A DNA stretch of 64,000 nucleotides, taken from contig NZ_FNVT01000007.1 of the NCBI RefSeq assembly GCF_900108335.1, positions 1 through 64,000 on the forward strand, in the 5' to 3' direction. The translations under genes and the position numbers were made by a program. The DNA comes from Nonomuraea solani (GTDB lineage Bacteria; Actinomycetota; Actinomycetes; Streptosporangiales; Streptosporangiaceae). The notes under the pieces are model-generated. The model was not told where the DNA came from and ran no database searches. It was given only the letters and a program-made list of their open reading frames with translations. Positions 16,541 to 25,246 of the stretch are shown here, in pieces. Numbering within the stretch: position 1 is the first letter of the stretch; each line of letters begins with the position of its first letter.

Positions 16541-16554
16541 TGCATGGTTATGCA
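16541..16554. promoter_or_regulatory. ARG box upstream of argC
   Basis: TGCATGGTTATGCA is a perfect palindrome (TGCAT-4-ATGCA) matching the ARG-box core bound by ArgR. It lies just upstream of the argC ribosome-binding site. A weaker copy, TGAAGATGATGCA (16580-16592), is about 25 bp further upstream, as expected for a double ARG box. Confidence 0.75.
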
Positions 16555-16674
16555 CTTACCCTCATGAGTTTGCTTACTGTGAAGATGATGCACCGGAGGG
16601 GATGGATATGCAAGCCGAGCGGAGGCCACTGATGGCAGTTCCTTCCCAGCCGGTTGCAAGAGGACACAATCAAG

Positions 16675-17220
16675 ATGGGGTTTATGACCGAATTTCTGTC
16701 GGATGTGCCCTTGGTCACATCTCAAGGCGGGCGCGGCCCCGGCATGTTCGGGCGGATCGTCCTCGTCGTGCTGTGGCTCGGCCTGTGCGTGCTGCCGATG
16801 GTGCTCGCGATCGGCGACCTGGAGCTCGCGACCGGGCGGAGCGGCACGCCGGGGACACTGCGGGTCGTCTCGTGCGAGGACCTGGGCGAGGGCCGCTACG
16901 ACTGCAGGGGGCGGTTCACGCCCGACTCCGGCCAGGGGGCCGTGGAGGTGAGCGCCTCACCCGACTCGGACGCGGGTGACGTGCTGCGGGCCCAGCTCAC
17001 GCCGGCGGGCGACCGGGCGGTGCCGGCCGGGGCGAAGGGGATCCTGGCCGCGCTGACGCTGCCCGGGGTGGGGCTGGGCGGGCTGGGGTTCCTGCCGTAC
17101 GTGGTCATGTACTGGCTGGGGGCGCGCAGGGGGCGCGGGGCCGCCGTGACCTGGGGTCTGCTGGTCACGGCGGCCGGGGGCGCGCTGATGCTGGCCGGGA
17201 TGGTGGCGGCCTATTCCTGA
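16675..17220 (+). CDS. Hypothetical membrane protein
   Basis: A 181-residue protein with one N-terminal membrane segment (IVLVVLWLGLCVLPMVLAI), an extracytoplasmic domain containing two cysteines (VSCEDLGEGRYDCRGRF) that could form a disulfide, and two C-terminal membrane segments. The family was not recognised. ATG 16675 is preferred since AGAGGA lies about ten bases upstream; TTG 16654 and ATG 16744 are alternatives. It is divergent from argC, so its promoter region overlaps the ARG boxes. Convergent with the rhamnose operon. Confidence 0.65.
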   Translation: MGFMTEFLSDVPLVTSQGGRGPGMFGRIVLVVLWLGLCVLPMVLAIGDLELATGRSGTPGTLRVVSCEDLGEGRYDCRGRFTPDSGQGAVEVSASPDSDAGDVLRAQLTPAGDRAVPAGAKGILAALTLPGVGLGGLGFLPYVVMYWLGARRGRGAAVTWGLLVTAAGGALMLAGMVAAYS

Positions 17221-17228
17221 AGGAACCG

Positions 17229-19268
17229 TCAGCGCAGGAAGGCGGCGGCCACGCCCGCGTCCACCGGGATGTGCAGGCCGGTGGTGTGGGTGAGGTCGCT
17301 GCCGGTGAGGGCGAAGACCGCGTTGGCCACGTGCTCGGGCAGCACCTCGCGCTTGAGCAGGGTCCGCTGCGCGTAGAACTCGCCCAGCTTCTCCTCCTCG
17401 ACCCCGTACACGGCGGCGCGGTTGGCGCCCCAGCCGGAGGCGAAGATGCCGGAGCCGCGTACGACGCCGTCGGGGTTGATGCCGTTGACCCGGATGCCAT
17501 GGGCGCCCAGTTCGGCCGCGAGCAGGCGTACCTGGTGGGCCTGGTCGGCCTTGGCGGCGCCGTAGGCGACGTTGTTCGGGCCGGCGAAGACGGCGTTCTT
17601 GGAGGAGATGTAGACGATGTCGCCGCCCATCGCCTGGTCGATCATGACCCTGGCGGTCTCACGGGCGACCAGGAACGAGCCGCGCGCCATCACGTCGTGC
17701 TGCAGGTCCCAGTCGGCCAGCGTGGTCTCCAGCAGCGCCCGGGACAGCGACAGCCCGGCGTTGTTGACGACCAGGTCGACCCCGCCGAACGCGAGCACGC
17801 CCGCGCGCACGGCGGCGGCGATCTGCTCCTCCGACGTGACGTCCACGCCCACCGCCACCGCGACGTCCGACACGCGGTACGCGGCCGCGCCCAGCTCGGC
17901 GGCCACCTTCTCCGCCGCGCCCAGGTCGCGGTCGGCCACGATCACGCAGGCGCCCTCGGCCGCCAGCCGGCGGGCGGTGGCCGCGCCGATGCCCGAACCG
18001 CCGCCGGTCACCAGCGCGACGCGGGTGGCCAGGGGCTTGGGCTTGGGCATGCGCCGGAGCTTGGCCTCCTCCAGCTCCCAGTACTCGATGCGGAACTTCT
18101 CCGACTCGGCGATGGGGGCGTAGGTGGAGACGGACTCGGCGCCGCGCATGACGTTGATGGCGTTGACGTAGAACTCGCCCGCCACGCGCGCGGTCTGCTT
18201 GTCCTTGCCGAAGGAGAACATGCCGACGCCCGGCACCAGCACGATCGCCGGGTCCGCGCCGCGCATGGGCGGCGAGTCGGGCGTGGCGTGCCGGTCGTAG
18301 TAGGCGGTGTAGTCGGCGCGGTAGGCGGCGTGCAGCTCGCGCAGCCGCTCGGCGGCCTGCTCCACGGACGCGTCCGGCGGCAGGTCGAGCACCAGCGGGG
18401 CGACCTTGGTGCGCAGGAAGTGGTCGGGGCAGGAGGTGCCCAGCGCCGCCAGCCTCGGGTGCTCGGCGCGCGCGACGAAGTCCAGCACCTCGGGGGTGTC
18501 GGTGTAGTGGCCGACCACGCGCACGTCGGTGGCGGCCAGGCCACGGATGATCGGGAAGAGCGCGGCGGCCCGCTCGTGCCGCTCCGCCTCGCCGAGCGTC
18601 TCGTAGATCACCGAGCCGAACGGATCGGGGCGGCCGTGCTCGGCCAGGTACGCCTCGGCCGTGCGGATGATCTCCAGCGACCGGGCCTCGCACTCCTCGG
18701 AGGTCGAGCCCCACGCGGTGATGCCGTGCCCGCCCAGGACGCAGCCGATGGCCTGCGGGTTCGCCTCCTTGATGGCGGCGATGTCGAGGCCGAGCTGGAA
18801 GCCGGGCCGCCGCCACGGCACCCACACCACCCGGTCGCCGAACACGCGCCGGGTCAGCTCCTCGCCGTCGGCCGCCGTGGCGATGGCGATGCCGGCGTCG
18901 GGGTGCAGGTGGTCGACGTGCGCGGCCTCGACCAGGCCGTGCATCGCGGTGTCGATCGACGGCGCGGCCCCGCCCTTGCCGTGCAGGCAGTAGTCGAAGG
19001 CCGCGACCATCTCGTCCTCGCGCTCCACGCCGGGGTAGACGCCGGTGAGGGCGCGCAGCCGGTCGAGGCGGAGCACGGCCAGGCCGGACTCCTTCAGGGT
19101 GCCGAGGTCGCCGCCCGAGCCCTTGACCCAGAGCAGCTCGACCTCCTCCCCGGTGACCGGGTCGGGCGCGGCGCCCTTGGCCGAGGTGTTACCGCCCGCG
19201 AAGTTGGTGTTGCGCGGGTCGGCGCCCAGGCGGTGGGAGCGTTCAAGCAGTTCGTTCACGACGTCCAT
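17229..19268 (-). CDS. Bifunctional rhamnulose-1-phosphate aldolase/short-chain dehydrogenase
   Basis: A 679-residue fusion. The N-terminal class II aldolase domain (to about residue 390) has the zinc ligands in HVDHLHPDAG and GGHGITAWG; the C-terminal SDR domain has TGGGSGIG for NAD binding, NNAG and the YGAAK catalytic pair. The family (RhaEW, YuxG-like) splits L-rhamnulose 1-phosphate to dihydroxyacetone phosphate and L-lactaldehyde and then oxidises the lactaldehyde. It follows the isomerase gene by 5 bp and is the last gene of the rhamnose operon. Confidence 0.93.
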   Translation of the reverse strand: MDVVNELLERSHRLGADPRNTNFAGGNTSAKGAAPDPVTGEEVELLWVKGSGGDLGTLKESGLAVLRLDRLRALTGVYPGVEREDEMVAAFDYCLHGKGGAAPSIDTAMHGLVEAAHVDHLHPDAGIAIATAADGEELTRRVFGDRVVWVPWRRPGFQLGLDIAAIKEANPQAIGCVLGGHGITAWGSTSEECEARSLEIIRTAEAYLAEHGRPDPFGSVIYETLGEAERHERAAALFPIIRGLAATDVRVVGHYTDTPEVLDFVARAEHPRLAALGTSCPDHFLRTKVAPLVLDLPPDASVEQAAERLRELHAAYRADYTAYYDRHATPDSPPMRGADPAIVLVPGVGMFSFGKDKQTARVAGEFYVNAINVMRGAESVSTYAPIAESEKFRIEYWELEEAKLRRMPKPKPLATRVALVTGGGSGIGAATARRLAAEGACVIVADRDLGAAEKVAAELGAAAYRVSDVAVAVGVDVTSEEQIAAAVRAGVLAFGGVDLVVNNAGLSLSRALLETTLADWDLQHDVMARGSFLVARETARVMIDQAMGGDIVYISSKNAVFAGPNNVAYGAAKADQAHQVRLLAAELGAHGIRVNGINPDGVVRGSGIFASGWGANRAAVYGVEEEKLGEFYAQRTLLKREVLPEHVANAVFALTGSDLTHTTGLHIPVDAGVAAAFLR

Positions 19269-19273
19269 CGGTT

Positions 19274-20431
19274 TCAGGCCCCCCAGCCGGCCTGTTCGCC
19301 ACCGACGCGGTCGGCGGCGATCTTCTCGAAGTATCCGGACTTGGCGTAGGCGGCCATCGGGTCGGGCGCCAGGCCCGACTCCTCGCGCAGCTCGGCGAGC
19401 AGCGGCCGCACGTCGGTGTTGTAGGCGTCCATGAACACGGCGTTCGCGCCGAGCACGTCACCCTCGGACTGGGCGGCGGCCAGCGCCTCCCGGTCCACCA
19501 GCAGGGCCTTGGCGGTGGCCTCCTGGACGTTCATGACCGAGCGGATCTGGCCCGGGATCTTGGGCTCGATGTTGTGGCACTGGTCGAGCATGAACGCCAC
19601 GCCGTTGGCCGGGTCGAGGCCGCCGCCGCGCACCACCTCGTACATGATGCGGAAGAGCTGGAACGGGTCCGCCGCCCCGACCATGAGGTCGTCGTCGGCG
19701 TAGAAGCGGGAGTTGAAGTCGAAGCCGCCGAGCTTGCCCTCGCGCAGCAGGAACGCCACGATGAACTCGATGTTGGTGCCCGGCGCGTGGTGCCCGGTGT
19801 CCACCACGACCTGCGCCTTCGGGCCCAGCTTGACGCAGTGCGCGTACGCGGTGCCCCAGTCGGGCACGTCGGTGGCGTAGAAGGCGGGCTCGAACAGCTT
19901 GTACTCCAGCAGGAAGCGCTGGCCCTCGCCCAGGCGGTCGTAGACCTCGGACAGGGCCTCGGCCAGCCGGCCCTGGCGGGCGCGGATGTCGTCCTGGCCC
20001 GGATAGTTGATGCCGTCGGAGAACCACAGCTTCAACGTGCCGGAGCCGGTGGCGTCCATGATGTCCACGCACTCCAGCAGGTGGTCCGTGGCCTTGCGGC
20101 GGACCCTGGCGGCCGGGTGGGTGACGCTGCCGAGCATGTAGTCGTCGTCCTGGAAGACGTTGGAGTTGATCGCTCCGATGCCCACGCCCACCTCGCGGGC
20201 GTGCCGGGCCAGGTCGGCGTAGTCGTCGACCTTGTCCCACGGGATGTGCAGGGCGACCGTGGGGGCGATGCCGGTGTAGGCGTGCACCTGGGCGGCGTCG
20301 GCGAGCTTCTCGTACGGGTCGCGCGGCACCCCCTTCTGTGCGAACACCTTGAACCGGGTGCCGCTGTTGCCGTAGGCCCAGGACGGCGTCTCGATGTGCT
20401 GCGCCCGCAGCACGGCCTTGATGTCAGTCAT
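19274..20431 (-). CDS. rhaI: L-rhamnose isomerase
   Basis: A 385-residue TIM-barrel sugar isomerase of the RhaI (Pseudomonas stutzeri-like) type rather than the E. coli RhaA type. Metal-binding segments include TLKLWFSDGINYPGQ, LEYKLFEPAFY, VVVDTGHHAPGTN and FNSRFYADDDL. It interconverts L-rhamnose and L-rhamnulose. It lies 10 bp after the mutarotase gene and 5 bp before the aldolase fusion. Confidence 0.95.
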   Translation of the reverse strand: MTDIKAVLRAQHIETPSWAYGNSGTRFKVFAQKGVPRDPYEKLADAAQVHAYTGIAPTVALHIPWDKVDDYADLARHAREVGVGIGAINSNVFQDDDYMLGSVTHPAARVRRKATDHLLECVDIMDATGSGTLKLWFSDGINYPGQDDIRARQGRLAEALSEVYDRLGEGQRFLLEYKLFEPAFYATDVPDWGTAYAHCVKLGPKAQVVVDTGHHAPGTNIEFIVAFLLREGKLGGFDFNSRFYADDDLMVGAADPFQLFRIMYEVVRGGGLDPANGVAFMLDQCHNIEPKIPGQIRSVMNVQEATAKALLVDREALAAAQSEGDVLGANAVFMDAYNTDVRPLLAELREESGLAPDPMAAYAKSGYFEKIAADRVGGEQAGWGA

Positions 20432-20441
20432 TACTCCCCGA

Positions 20442-20759
20442 TCAATCCAGGTGGAACACTTCGGTCAGCGGTGCCATGCCCTCGTCGGGACGCCCGTCCA
20501 GGTCCTCGAAGAACGGCGCCATCTCGGCCTGCCAGCGGGCGTTGACCTCGGTCTCGGCCATGGCCTTCTTGGCGGCCTCGAAGTCGTCGGTCTCCAGGTA
20601 GCCCACGAGCAGGCCGTCGTCCCTGAGGAAGAGCGAGTAGTTGTGCCAGCCGGTGCGCGACAGCGCCTCTCGCATCTCCGGCCAGACGTCCTGGTGGCGT
20701 TCGCGGTACTCCGCCAGCCGCTCTGGGCGGACTTTCAGCAGGAAGCAGACGCGTTGCAC
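20442..20759 (-). CDS. rhaM: L-rhamnose mutarotase
   Basis: A 105-residue RhaM/YiiL-type ferredoxin-like protein: QRVCFLLKVRPERLAEYRER, HQDVWPEM with the catalytic His, WHNYSLFLRDDGLLVGYLE and the C-terminal MAPLTEVFHLD. It interconverts the anomers of L-rhamnose. GTG 20759 is chosen because GGGAG is five bases upstream; an upstream in-frame ATG would place that site inside the gene. A perfect AAAACGTTTT operator lies about 15 bp before the start. Confidence 0.93.
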   Translation of the reverse strand: MQRVCFLLKVRPERLAEYRERHQDVWPEMREALSRTGWHNYSLFLRDDGLLVGYLETDDFEAAKKAMAETEVNARWQAEMAPFFEDLDGRPDEGMAPLTEVFHLD

Positions 20760-20772
20760 TGACACTCCCTTC

Positions 20773-20785
20773 AAAACGTTTTAAT
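20773..20785. promoter_or_regulatory. LacI-family operator upstream of rhaM
   Basis: AAAACGTTTTAAT contains the perfect 10-bp palindrome AAAACGTTTT. It is one of five matching sites in the rhamnose region. Confidence 0.75.
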
Positions 20786-20863
20786 CCATCGTGCAGGAAA
20801 CTACGATTCCTGCAGCGCGCTGTCAATGCGCTACCCGCCCCCGTTAGGGTGCCGGCACCGGTG

Positions 20864-20875
20864 ACACGTTTTAAT
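20864..20875. promoter_or_regulatory. LacI-family operator between beta-galactosidase and rhaM genes
   Basis: ACACGTTTTAAT overlaps the stop codon of the GH42 gene and is about 90 bp from the site at 20773. Two nearby sites would allow cooperative binding or looping at the rhaM promoter. Confidence 0.6.
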
Positions 20876-22808
20876 CCGCGATGATCAGGACGTCGCCCGC
20901 CGGCACCGTGGCCGTCCCGCCGCCGGGGGTGGTGACCGTGGCGTCGCCGGTCGTGTGGTTGATGGCGAACAGGAACGAACGGCCGCCGGGGTGCGCGCGG
21001 CGTACGACCTCGACCCCGGGCGCGCTCGTGGCGGGCGGCTCGGCCCCGGCCTCGGCGCAGGCCGTGGCGATCACCTCGGCGAGCGCGTCGTCGTCGAGCC
21101 TGGTGGTCAGGTAGTGCGCGGCCCCCTCGCCGAACTCGTTGCGGGTCCAGGCGGGCTCGCCGGTGGCGTAGGTGTCCAGCACCTTGGCGGTGGTGGTGTG
21201 CGCCACCTCGCTCCACACGCTCCCCGACCTGCCGGAGGCCAGCCGGATGGGACCGTCGAGGGGGAAGAACTCCTCGACGCTCACGCCGAGCAGGTCCCGC
21301 CAGGCGCCGGGGTAGCCGCCCAGGCGCACCCGGTCGTGCTCGTCCACGATCCCGCTGTACGGCCCCACGACGACCACGCCGCCCCCGCGCGCGAACTCCT
21401 CCAGGTTGGCCGCCCCCGCGTCGCTCACCAGGTAGAGCGCGGGCACCACGACCAGGCGGTATCCGGTCAGGTCGCCCTCGGGGTGGGCCACGTCGCAGGT
21501 GATCCCGGCCCGCCAGAGCGCGGCGTGCCAGCGCTTGGCCTCCTCCACCGGGTCGAGGTCCGTGGTGGGCTGGGCCGGGTGGTCCTGGGCCCACACGCTG
21601 GAGTGGTCGAGGAGCAGCGCGACGTCGGCCTTGACCGTGCTGCCCGCCACGTCGCCGAGCCCGGCCAGCTCGGCGCCGAGCGCCACGACCTCGCGCCAGA
21701 TCTTGGTCCGGGTGCCGGCGTGCGGCAGCATCGCCGAGTGCCACTTCTCGGCGCCCGCCCTGGACTGGCGCCACTGGAAGAACATGATCCCGTCGGCGCC
21801 CCTGGCCAGGTGCGACAGGGAGTTGCGGCGCAGCTCGCCGGGGGTCTTGGCGAGGTTGCGCGGCTGCCAGTTGACCGCGCTGGTGGAGTGCTCCATCAGC
21901 AGCCAGGGGCGGCCGCCGTTCAGCGAGCGGGCGTAGTCGGCGGCGAAGGCCAGGTCGATGTGCGGCTCCGCGCGGGCGCCGACCAGGTAGTGGTCGGTGG
22001 AGACGACGTCCAGCTCGGCGGCGAAGGCCCAGTTGTCCATGTCCCAGTGCGCGCCGGCCATCAGGTTGGTGGTCGCGGGCACGTCCGGGGTGATCTTCTT
22101 GAGCAGGTCGCGCTCGGCGGTGTACAGCTCCACGAGCGCGTCGGAGCTGAACCGGCGGTAGTCGAGCTGCTGGCCCGGGTTGGTGAAGCTGGGCGTGGCC
22201 CGGGGCGGCAGGATCTGCGCCCAGTCGCTGTAGCGCTGGGACCAGAACGCGGTGCCCCACGCCTCGTTGAGGGCGTCGAGCGTGGCGTAGTGGCCGCGCA
22301 GCCAGGCCCGGAACGCCGCCGCCGAGGTGTCGCAGTAGCAGCGGCTGTTGTGGCAGCCGTACTCGTTGTGCACGTGCCACAGCTCCAGCGCCGGGTGCTC
22401 CCGGTAGCGCAGGGCCACCTGCTCGGCGATGCGCAGCGCCTTCTCGCGGTAGATCGGCGAGCTGGGGCAGAAGCCCTGCCTGCTGCCGTGGTGCAGCCGC
22501 CGCCCGTCGGCGTCCACGGGCAGCGCCTCCGGGTAGGCGTCGCCGAACCAGGGCGGCGGGGCGGCGGTGGGGGTGGCCAGGTTCGCCCGGATCCCGTTCG
22601 CGGCCAGCAGGTCCATCACGCGGTCGAACCAGTCGAAGTCGAACACCCCCTCGACGGGTTCGAGCAGCGACCAGGAGAAGATCCCGACGCTGACCCGGTT
22701 GACGCCGGCCTCGCGCATCAGCGCGACGTCCTGCTCCCACGTCTCCTCGGGCCACTGCTCGGGGTTCCAGTCCCCGCCGTAGGCGATGACGCCCGGGACA
22801 TCCGGCAT
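20871..22808 (-). CDS. Beta-galactosidase, GH42 family
   Basis: A 645-residue cytoplasmic GH42 enzyme: N-terminal TIM barrel beginning YGGDWNPEQWPEETW, acid/base E149 in WHVHNEYG, a cysteine cluster just after it (C152, C157, C159, with C114 upstream) that would bind zinc, and nucleophile E306 in LLMEHST. A trimerisation domain and a C-terminal beta domain follow. No signal peptide. It hydrolyses terminal beta-galactosides from imported oligosaccharides. It sits directly upstream of the rhamnose genes with LacI-type operators before and after it, so galactosyl-rhamnosyl plant glycans are a plausible source; that substrate is inference. Confidence 0.92.
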   Translation of the reverse strand: MPDVPGVIAYGGDWNPEQWPEETWEQDVALMREAGVNRVSVGIFSWSLLEPVEGVFDFDWFDRVMDLLAANGIRANLATPTAAPPPWFGDAYPEALPVDADGRRLHHGSRQGFCPSSPIYREKALRIAEQVALRYREHPALELWHVHNEYGCHNSRCYCDTSAAAFRAWLRGHYATLDALNEAWGTAFWSQRYSDWAQILPPRATPSFTNPGQQLDYRRFSSDALVELYTAERDLLKKITPDVPATTNLMAGAHWDMDNWAFAAELDVVSTDHYLVGARAEPHIDLAFAADYARSLNGGRPWLLMEHSTSAVNWQPRNLAKTPGELRRNSLSHLARGADGIMFFQWRQSRAGAEKWHSAMLPHAGTRTKIWREVVALGAELAGLGDVAGSTVKADVALLLDHSSVWAQDHPAQPTTDLDPVEEAKRWHAALWRAGITCDVAHPEGDLTGYRLVVVPALYLVSDAGAANLEEFARGGGVVVVGPYSGIVDEHDRVRLGGYPGAWRDLLGVSVEEFFPLDGPIRLASGRSGSVWSEVAHTTTAKVLDTYATGEPAWTRNEFGEGAAHYLTTRLDDDALAEVIATACAEAGAEPPATSAPGVEVVRRAHPGGRSFLFAINHTTGDATVTTPGGGTATVPAGDVLIIAD

Positions 22809-22872
22809 GAAGCCTGCCTTTCGCGAAATTACTGTTAGCGCTCACAGTCTGTTACGCCTGTGTTTACGGGGG

Positions 22873-22884
22873 ATTAAAACGTTC
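22873..22884. promoter_or_regulatory. LacI-family operator upstream of the GH42 gene
   Basis: ATTAAAACGTTC lies about 65 bp before the GH42 start. It matches the other sites in the reverse orientation. Confidence 0.65.
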
Positions 22885-23009
22885 CTCTACCGTGCCGCAC
22901 AAGTCCCATACAGCTCGCCAGAGGCGATTACCGCTGATCAGATGGGGTGATTCCGCAGGCAGGCGACGCGGGACCGAGCATGACCCGTGACACTGGAGTT
23001 ATCGGAACG

Positions 23010-24068
23010 TTATGAGGTGGGCTCGGCGGTGAAGAACGATTCAATGCCGCCGTCGAGCCGGTGGTAGAACGGGTTGTCCGGGGTGATCTCGTCGCGGCGG
23101 ACGGGGCGGCCGGTGAAGGCCGAGGCGTAGAGGCCGGTGACGAACTCCATGGCCCGCCGGGCGTCCGCGCCGCTCGCCGGTGGGCGCTCGCCGCGCTCGT
23201 AGGCGTCGAGCAGCAGACCGAGCTGGGTGTCGTGGCTGCTCGGGAGGTCTTCTGGCGGGTTCCACAGGGGCGAGGTGGAGGTCCAGTCGGCGTTGCGGTA
23301 GCCGTGCAGGTGGCGGAGCTCGACCGTGGCGTCGGCGAAGTCGAAGCGCAGGTAGCTCTCCTGGCGCGGCGACAGCACGCTGGTGACCACGGAGGCCATC
23401 GCGCCGTTGTCGAACCTGACCATGGCCATCGACACGTCCTCGGTCTCGATCGGCCGGTCGAGGCGGCCCGCTATGGCCCTGATCTCGGTCCAGTCGCCGA
23501 AGACCGACAGCATGAGGTCCATCTGGTGCACGCCGTGCAGCACGGTGGTGCCGCCGCCCTCGGTGTGCCATTTCCCGCGGTACGGGACGGCGTAGTAGTC
23601 GTCGCCCCGGTGCCACGTGGTCTGGCAGAGCGCGACCAGCGGCCGGCCGAGCGCGCCGCCCAGCTCGCGCAGGTGGGTGGCGCCCGAGCCGAAGCGCTGC
23701 TGGTAGACGACCGACAGGTACGGCCCCGCCGCGCCCTCGGCGGCCTGGATCCTGTCGTACTCGGCGAGCGAGAGCGTGGCGGGTTTCTCGCACCACACCC
23801 ACGCCCCGGCCTCCAGGGCGGCGATCGCCTGCCCGGCGTGCAGGTGCGGCGGCGTGCAGATCAGCACCAGGTCGGGCCGCTCGGCGGCGAGCATCTCCCC
23901 CGTCTCGCCGTAGACCGCCGCCCCGCTCGCCCCGGCGAGCGAGCCGGCCCTGGCCTCGTCCACGTCGGCGACGGCCACGAGCCGGACGCGGTCGTCGTGG
24001 GCCCGCAGGGCGGGCACATGGCTGTGCGCGGCGATGGCGCCGGCGCCTACGATGGCAGCCCGGATCAC
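23010..24068 (-). CDS. Gfo/Idh/MocA family oxidoreductase
   Basis: A 352-residue NAD(P)-dependent sugar dehydrogenase-like protein. The Rossmann domain begins IVGAGAIAAHSH, the conserved lysine is in CEKPATLSL, and the C-terminal domain has GGGTTVLHGVHQMDL with the active-site His. It probably oxidises or epimerises a sugar. An ACGTTTTAC operator immediately precedes the gene, and it is divergent from the LacI regulator, which places it in the rhamnose regulon. Its exact substrate is unknown; rhamnose or a linked sugar acid is possible. Confidence 0.88.
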   Translation of the reverse strand: MIRAAIVGAGAIAAHSHVPALRAHDDRVRLVAVADVDEARAGSLAGASGAAVYGETGEMLAAERPDLVLICTPPHLHAGQAIAALEAGAWVWCEKPATLSLAEYDRIQAAEGAAGPYLSVVYQQRFGSGATHLRELGGALGRPLVALCQTTWHRGDDYYAVPYRGKWHTEGGGTTVLHGVHQMDLMLSVFGDWTEIRAIAGRLDRPIETEDVSMAMVRFDNGAMASVVTSVLSPRQESYLRFDFADATVELRHLHGYRNADWTSTSPLWNPPEDLPSSHDTQLGLLLDAYERGERPPASGADARRAMEFVTGLYASAFTGRPVRRDEITPDNPFYHRLDGGIESFFTAEPTS

Positions 24069-24082
24069 GAGCGCTCCCTCTA

Positions 24083-24096
24083 GTAGAACGTTTTAC
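24083..24096. promoter_or_regulatory. LacI-family operator upstream of the Gfo/Idh gene
   Basis: GTAGAACGTTTTAC is a near-perfect palindrome about 15 bp before the oxidoreductase start. Confidence 0.7.
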
Positions 24097-24183
24097 TTCC
24101 GGCGCGCGAGGTTAGGTCTCCCTAAGCGGCCCTGTCAACGCGCATCCACGTCCCCACCGGTGCCGCGACTGGCGTAGTGCCTG

Positions 24184-24197
24184 TTAGTACGTTTTAA
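24184..24197. promoter_or_regulatory. LacI-family operator upstream of the regulator gene
   Basis: TTAGTACGTTTTAA lies 9 bp before the LacI regulator ATG, so the regulator probably represses itself. Confidence 0.7.
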
Positions 24198-24206
24198 TTA
24201 GGCGCC

Positions 24207-25208
24207 ATGGCCATGGTCAGCATCAAGGACGTCGCCGCCCACGCCGGCGTCTCCCCAGGCACGGTCTCCAACGTACTGAACCGGCCCGGCAAAGTCGCCC
24301 CCGCCACCCGGGAGCGCGTGGAGGCGGCCATCAACGAGCTCGGCTTCGTCCGCCACGGCTCGGCCTCGACGCTGCGCGCGGGGCACAGCAGGACGATCGG
24401 CCTGAGCGTGATCGACATCGGCAACCCGTTCTTCACCGAGGTCGCCGCCGGTGTGGAAGACGTGGCCAGCGAGCTGGGCTACGCGGTGATCCTGGGCAAC
24501 TCGGCGGGCTCGCAGGACAAGGAGGAGCGCAACCTGCGGGTGCTGGCCGAGCACCGGGTGCGCGGCGTGCTGATCACCCCGTCCGGCGAGGACCCCGCCC
24601 GGCTCGACCGGCTGCGTGAGCACGGCATCAGCGTGGTGCTGGTCGACCATCCCGCGCACCGGCCCGACCAGTGCGCCGTGGCCGTGGACGACGTGGCGGG
24701 CGGCAGGGCCGCCGTCGCGCACCTGCTGGCCAAGGGCGCGCGCACCGTGGCCTATGTGACGGGCCCGCTGTCGATCAGGCAGTGCGTGGAGCGCCGCGAG
24801 GGCGCCAAGGCGGCGATGCGCGCCGCCGGGCTCGACCCCGGTGACCTCTACGTGGCCGAGAACGCCACGATGACCGCCCGCGCGGGCGAGAAGGCCGCCG
24901 CCGACCTGATCGCGCGCGGTTTGCCCGAGGCCGTGTTCTGCGCCAACGACCTGCTCGCGCTCGGTGTGCTGCGCGCGTTGCTGCGGTCGGGCGTGCGGGT
25001 GCCCGAGGACGTGGTGCTGATGGGCTACGACGACATCGACTTCGCGGCCGCCTCCACCGTGTCGCTCAGCTCGATGCGCCAGCCCACCTACCAGCTCGGC
25101 CGGATCGCCACCGAGCTGCTGCTGGACGAGTGCGACAACCCGGAGACGCACGCCCACCAGCACATCATGTTCCAGCCGGAGCTCGTCGCCCGAGAATCCA
25201 CCGAATGA
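24207..25208 (+). CDS. LacI family transcriptional regulator of the rhamnose region
   Basis: A 333-residue repressor. The N-terminal helix-turn-helix is IKDVAAHAGVSPGTVSNVLN with hinge helix, then a periplasmic-binding-protein-like effector domain (TIGLSVIDIGNPFFTEVAAG onward, FCANDLLALGVLRAL, VVLMGYDDIDFA). Five similar ACGTTTTAA sites flank its neighbours and itself, so it is probably the local rhamnose-responsive repressor. The inducer (L-rhamnose, rhamnulose or a phosphate) is inferred. ATG 24207 and ATG 24213 are both possible starts; neither has a clear ribosome-binding site, consistent with a very short or absent leader. Confidence 0.93.
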   Translation: MAMVSIKDVAAHAGVSPGTVSNVLNRPGKVAPATRERVEAAINELGFVRHGSASTLRAGHSRTIGLSVIDIGNPFFTEVAAGVEDVASELGYAVILGNSAGSQDKEERNLRVLAEHRVRGVLITPSGEDPARLDRLREHGISVVLVDHPAHRPDQCAVAVDDVAGGRAAVAHLLAKGARTVAYVTGPLSIRQCVERREGAKAAMRAAGLDPGDLYVAENATMTARAGEKAAADLIARGLPEAVFCANDLLALGVLRALLRSGVRVPEDVVLMGYDDIDFAAASTVSLSSMRQPTYQLGRIATELLLDECDNPETHAHQHIMFQPELVARESTE

Positions 25209-25246
25209 CCGCCGAATGATCACGGAATGACCAGGGAGTTCACCGA

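Noticed and set aside
14268..16979. Long plus-strand open frame (about 900 codons) across argJ and argC
   Set aside because: Antisense to two well-supported genes, with Arg/Ala/Ser/Pro-rich translation and no ribosome-binding site.
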